A DNA stretch of 13,383 nt from Patescibacteria group bacterium (GTDB lineage: Bacteria; Patescibacteriota; Minisyncoccia; Phycocordibacterales; UBA2100). Under the pieces are notes generated by a model, which made no database searches, was not told the DNA's origin, and worked only from the letters and a program-made list of their open reading frames with translations. Positions 12,091 to 13,383 of this stretch are shown here, piece by piece. The stretch is taken from the NCBI GenBank assembly GCA_024654485.1, contig JANLHO010000021.1, positions 1 through 13,383 on the forward strand, in the 5' to 3' direction. A program made the position numbers and the translations under genes. The first letter of the stretch is position 1. Every line of letters starts with the position of its first letter.

Positions 12091-13230
12091 CTATCCAATG
12101 TAACCCTTTTTCATCGCCAACTCTGCATTAAGGATGCCGCCTCCGGCGGCGCCGCGGACGGTGTTGTGCGAGAGGCCGACGAATCTGTAATCCAAGACGG
12201 GACACTCGCGCAAGCGGCCCACGACGACGGCCATGCCCTTGTCGGCATCCCGGTCTTTTCTGGGCTGCGGCCGATTGGCTTCTTCGCGGTAGTGTATCGC
12301 CTGCTGCGGCGCCATAGGGAGGCCGAGCTTCTGCGGTTCGCCCGCGAACGAGCGCCACACTTTTATTATTTCCTTAACAGTCGGTTTTCCCGACGCTCCG
12401 GTCGGGACTCCGACCCCGCTTCGCGGGCGTCGGGGTTTGTCGCCGAATTCAAAAGAAACGGATGCTGTGTGGCCGTCGGAAATCGGGACGCGCGTGCAGG
12501 TCGCCGAGATAGCGATGTCTTCCTTCGGCACGATGACGCTACCTTCAATAGCGCCCCATATCTTGTACGGCTCAAATTGCGTCTTTTCCTCCTCTCCGCC
12601 TATATAAGGCACCATGTTGTCTATCATGTCCCAGCTTGGCACACCGGGATATCCCGCGCCCGATACCGCCTGCATGGTAGTGACTATTACACGCTTGACC
12701 TCGTAGCCCGCCTGCAGGAGCGCGTGGATGGGTGCTATGTAGCTCTGAAGAGAGCAATTGGGCTTCACGACTATAAAACCCCGCTTCCATCCTCGCGACT
12801 TTTGCTGAGCGGGAATGATATCCAAATGCTGCGCGTTTATCTCCGGAATGAGCATGGGTACGTCTTCCGTGTGGCGATGCGCGGAGGCATTGGAGAATAC
12901 GGGCATACCTGCGGCGGCGTACGACTCTTCGGCTGCGCGTATGGCGTCTTTGTCGGGCATCTCAAAAGCGGAGAAGACAAACGCACATTCTTTCGCCGCG
13001 CGCTTCACGTCGGCTACGTCGCAGACGGTCAGATTAGCTACCGACTCCGGCATGCACTCCGGAAAGAACCAGCCGTTCTTGAGAGCATCTTTATACTTCT
13101 TTCCCGCAGAGCTCGGCGAAGCCGCCACATAAGAGACCTCAAACCACGGGTGGCCGGCCAAGAGCCGGACGTATTGCTGCCCTACCATGCCTGTCGCGCC
13201 CAGTATCCCGACGGGTATCTTCTTTTTCAT
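12091..13230 (-). CDS. asd: Aspartate-semialdehyde dehydrogenase, archaeal/fungal-type
   Basis: This enzyme reduces aspartyl phosphate to aspartate semialdehyde, the branch point for lysine, threonine and methionine. It is 379 residues from the ATG at 13230. The NADP-binding motif GATGMVGQQYVRLL is at 11-24, the catalytic Cys is C159 in KPNCS, and the QAVSGAGYPGVPSWDMIDN block at 187-205 and PYIGGEEEK at 208-216 place it in the archaeal/fungal-type subgroup. The active-site H254 lies in SDGHTASV, and the C-terminus GAAGGGILNAEL is typical. Residues 266-281 are encoded by a 48-bp double palindrome and look like an inserted loop. An upstream frame to 13341 adds 37 residues with no family character and is rejected; a -10 box 6 nt before the ATG supports the shorter form. 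It is the first gene of the asd-zwf-gnd operon; no aspartate kinase is seen. Confidence 0.93.
   Translation of the reverse strand: MKKKIPVGILGATGMVGQQYVRLLAGHPWFEVSYVAASPSSAGKKYKDALKNGWFFPECMPESVANLTVCDVADVKRAAKECAFVFSAFEMPDKDAIRAAEESYAAAGMPVFSNASAHRHTEDVPMLIPEINAQHLDIIPAQQKSRGWKRGFIVVKPNCSLQSYIAPIHALLQAGYEVKRVIVTTMQAVSGAGYPGVPSWDMIDNMVPYIGGEEEKTQFEPYKIWGAIEGSVIVPKEDIAISATCTRVPISDGHTASVSFEFGDKPRRPRSGVGVPTGASGKPTVKEIIKVWRSFAGEPQKLGLPMAPQQAIHYREEANRPQPRKDRDADKGMAVVVGRLRECPVLDYRFVGLSHNTVRGAAGGGILNAELAMKKGYIG
12388..12435. repeat. In-frame double-hairpin palindromic element in asd
   Basis: Hairpin one is TCCCGAC/GTCGGGA (12388-12394 with 12401-12407). Hairpin two pairs 12410-12419 with 12423-12433, with one bulged base and the loop TTC. 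The 48 bp encode exactly 16 codons (residues 266-281), Pro/Arg/Gly/Ser/Val-rich and unlike the flanking conserved Asd sequence. The tandem-hairpin design matches the 30-bp element in purF, although the sequences differ. Confidence 0.65.
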
Positions 13231-13236
13231 ATCACA

Positions 13237-13242
13237 GTTATA
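13237..13242 (-). promoter_or_regulatory. -10 box of the asd operon, leaderless type
   Basis: TATAAC on the minus strand ends 6 nt before the ATG at 13230, so transcription would start at the A of the start codon. No convincing -35 hexamer is present at 16-18 nt. It supports 13230 as the start. Confidence 0.45.
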
Positions 13243-13310
13243 CGTCCTTTTCGCAAAAAATCCATCCACAACACCGCTTTCCATCTCAAGCGGGGGCAGG
13301 CGCACTGTCG

Positions 13311-13383
13311 GCGAACCTCGCGCAGCTTTCCTCAACAACATCCCCCAGAGGACGCCCGCAGTGCTATCTGCGAACCTCGCGCA
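13311..13383. repeat. 14-bp direct repeat at the right end
   Basis: GCGAACCTCGCGCA occurs at 13311-13324 and again at 13370-13383, a 59-bp period. The second copy ends exactly at the window edge, so its true length is unknown. The 153-nt stretch upstream of asd (13231-13383) holds otherwise only the asd promoter; no gene is seen in it. Confidence 0.6.

Noticed and set aside
13311..13324. GGTTCGC on the minus strand resembling a tRNA T-loop
   Set aside because: No acceptor, D or anticodon stem can be built around either copy.
13326..13333. GAGGAAAG on the minus strand, as in RNase P RNA conserved region I
   Set aside because: The following bases do not match the expected UCCGGGC block and no other RNase P conserved region is visible nearby.
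13231..13341. Longer Asd reading frame starting at 13341
   Set aside because: The Rossmann motif begins normally after MKKKIPV at 13230, and the extension has no family similarity and covers the -10 box.
1..13383. CRISPR arrays, insertion sequences, phage genes
   Set aside because: No regularly spaced repeats, transposase, integrase or structural phage protein was seen on either strand.

Overview
The window is about 13.4 kb of compact bacterial DNA with moderate to high GC content. Single enzymes are scattered as if taken from incomplete pathways (lone purF, lone hisG, asd without its neighbours, zwf and gnd without a lactonase). Genes sit in short, tightly spaced operons, and most starts lack a Shine-Dalgarno sequence. 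A short secreted coiled-coil protein, an M29 aminopeptidase and a stand-alone YerC/TrpR-like regulator are also present. Together these suggest a reduced-genome bacterium of the Patescibacteria/CPR type, probably Parcubacteria-like. This is inference: there is no rRNA, ribosomal protein or other marker gene to fix the taxonomy.

Layout. At 4-594 (+) is a PAP2-family membrane phosphatase. It converges on, and overlaps by 116 bp, a putative ECF-transporter S component (479-1033, -). Next come a histidine phosphatase and an M29 aminopeptidase in one operon (1162-3057, -). A DoxX-family membrane protein (3193-3645, +) ends at a strong terminator. On the other side of the terminator is a two-gene envelope operon (3719-4847, -): a one-pass membrane protein and a secreted helical protein. 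A lone purF follows (4967-6463, -). Then comes a regulatory block: an unknown gene (6590-7156, -), hisG (7421-8308, -) and a YerC/HisR-like TrpR-family gene (8419-8727, -). The window closes with the operon asd > zwf > gnd > inositol-phosphatase family gene (13230 down to 8891, -). This operon combines oxidative pentose-phosphate enzymes with an aspartate-semialdehyde dehydrogenase.

Regulation is the most unusual part. The yerC-like gene has a consensus -35 and a perfect ACTTTA-N6-TAAAGT palindrome lying on its -10. The mRNA would start at or next to the ATG. Between this gene and hisG is a terminator hairpin whose 5' arm can pair instead with a segment at the yerC stop codon, 16 nt after the second of two nearby His codons. 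This looks like an attenuator in which the regulator gene's own 3' end acts as the his leader. A second leader of the same design (promoter, antiterminator segment, terminator, Shine-Dalgarno, gene) precedes the unknown gene at 6590-7156. Several other genes (asd, M29 peptidase, ECF, purF, the small membrane protein, possibly zwf) have a -10-like box only 6-12 nt before the start codon, so leaderless or nearly leaderless mRNAs seem common here.

Two genes (purF and asd) carry in-frame double-hairpin palindromic insertions of exactly 30 and 48 bp, which look like small interspersed elements tolerated as extra protein loops. PurF has Asp where the fourth Fe-S cysteine of the Bacillus-type enzyme would be, and HisG lacks the usual Asp of its PRPP loop. 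I found no tRNA, rRNA, CRISPR array or insertion sequence.
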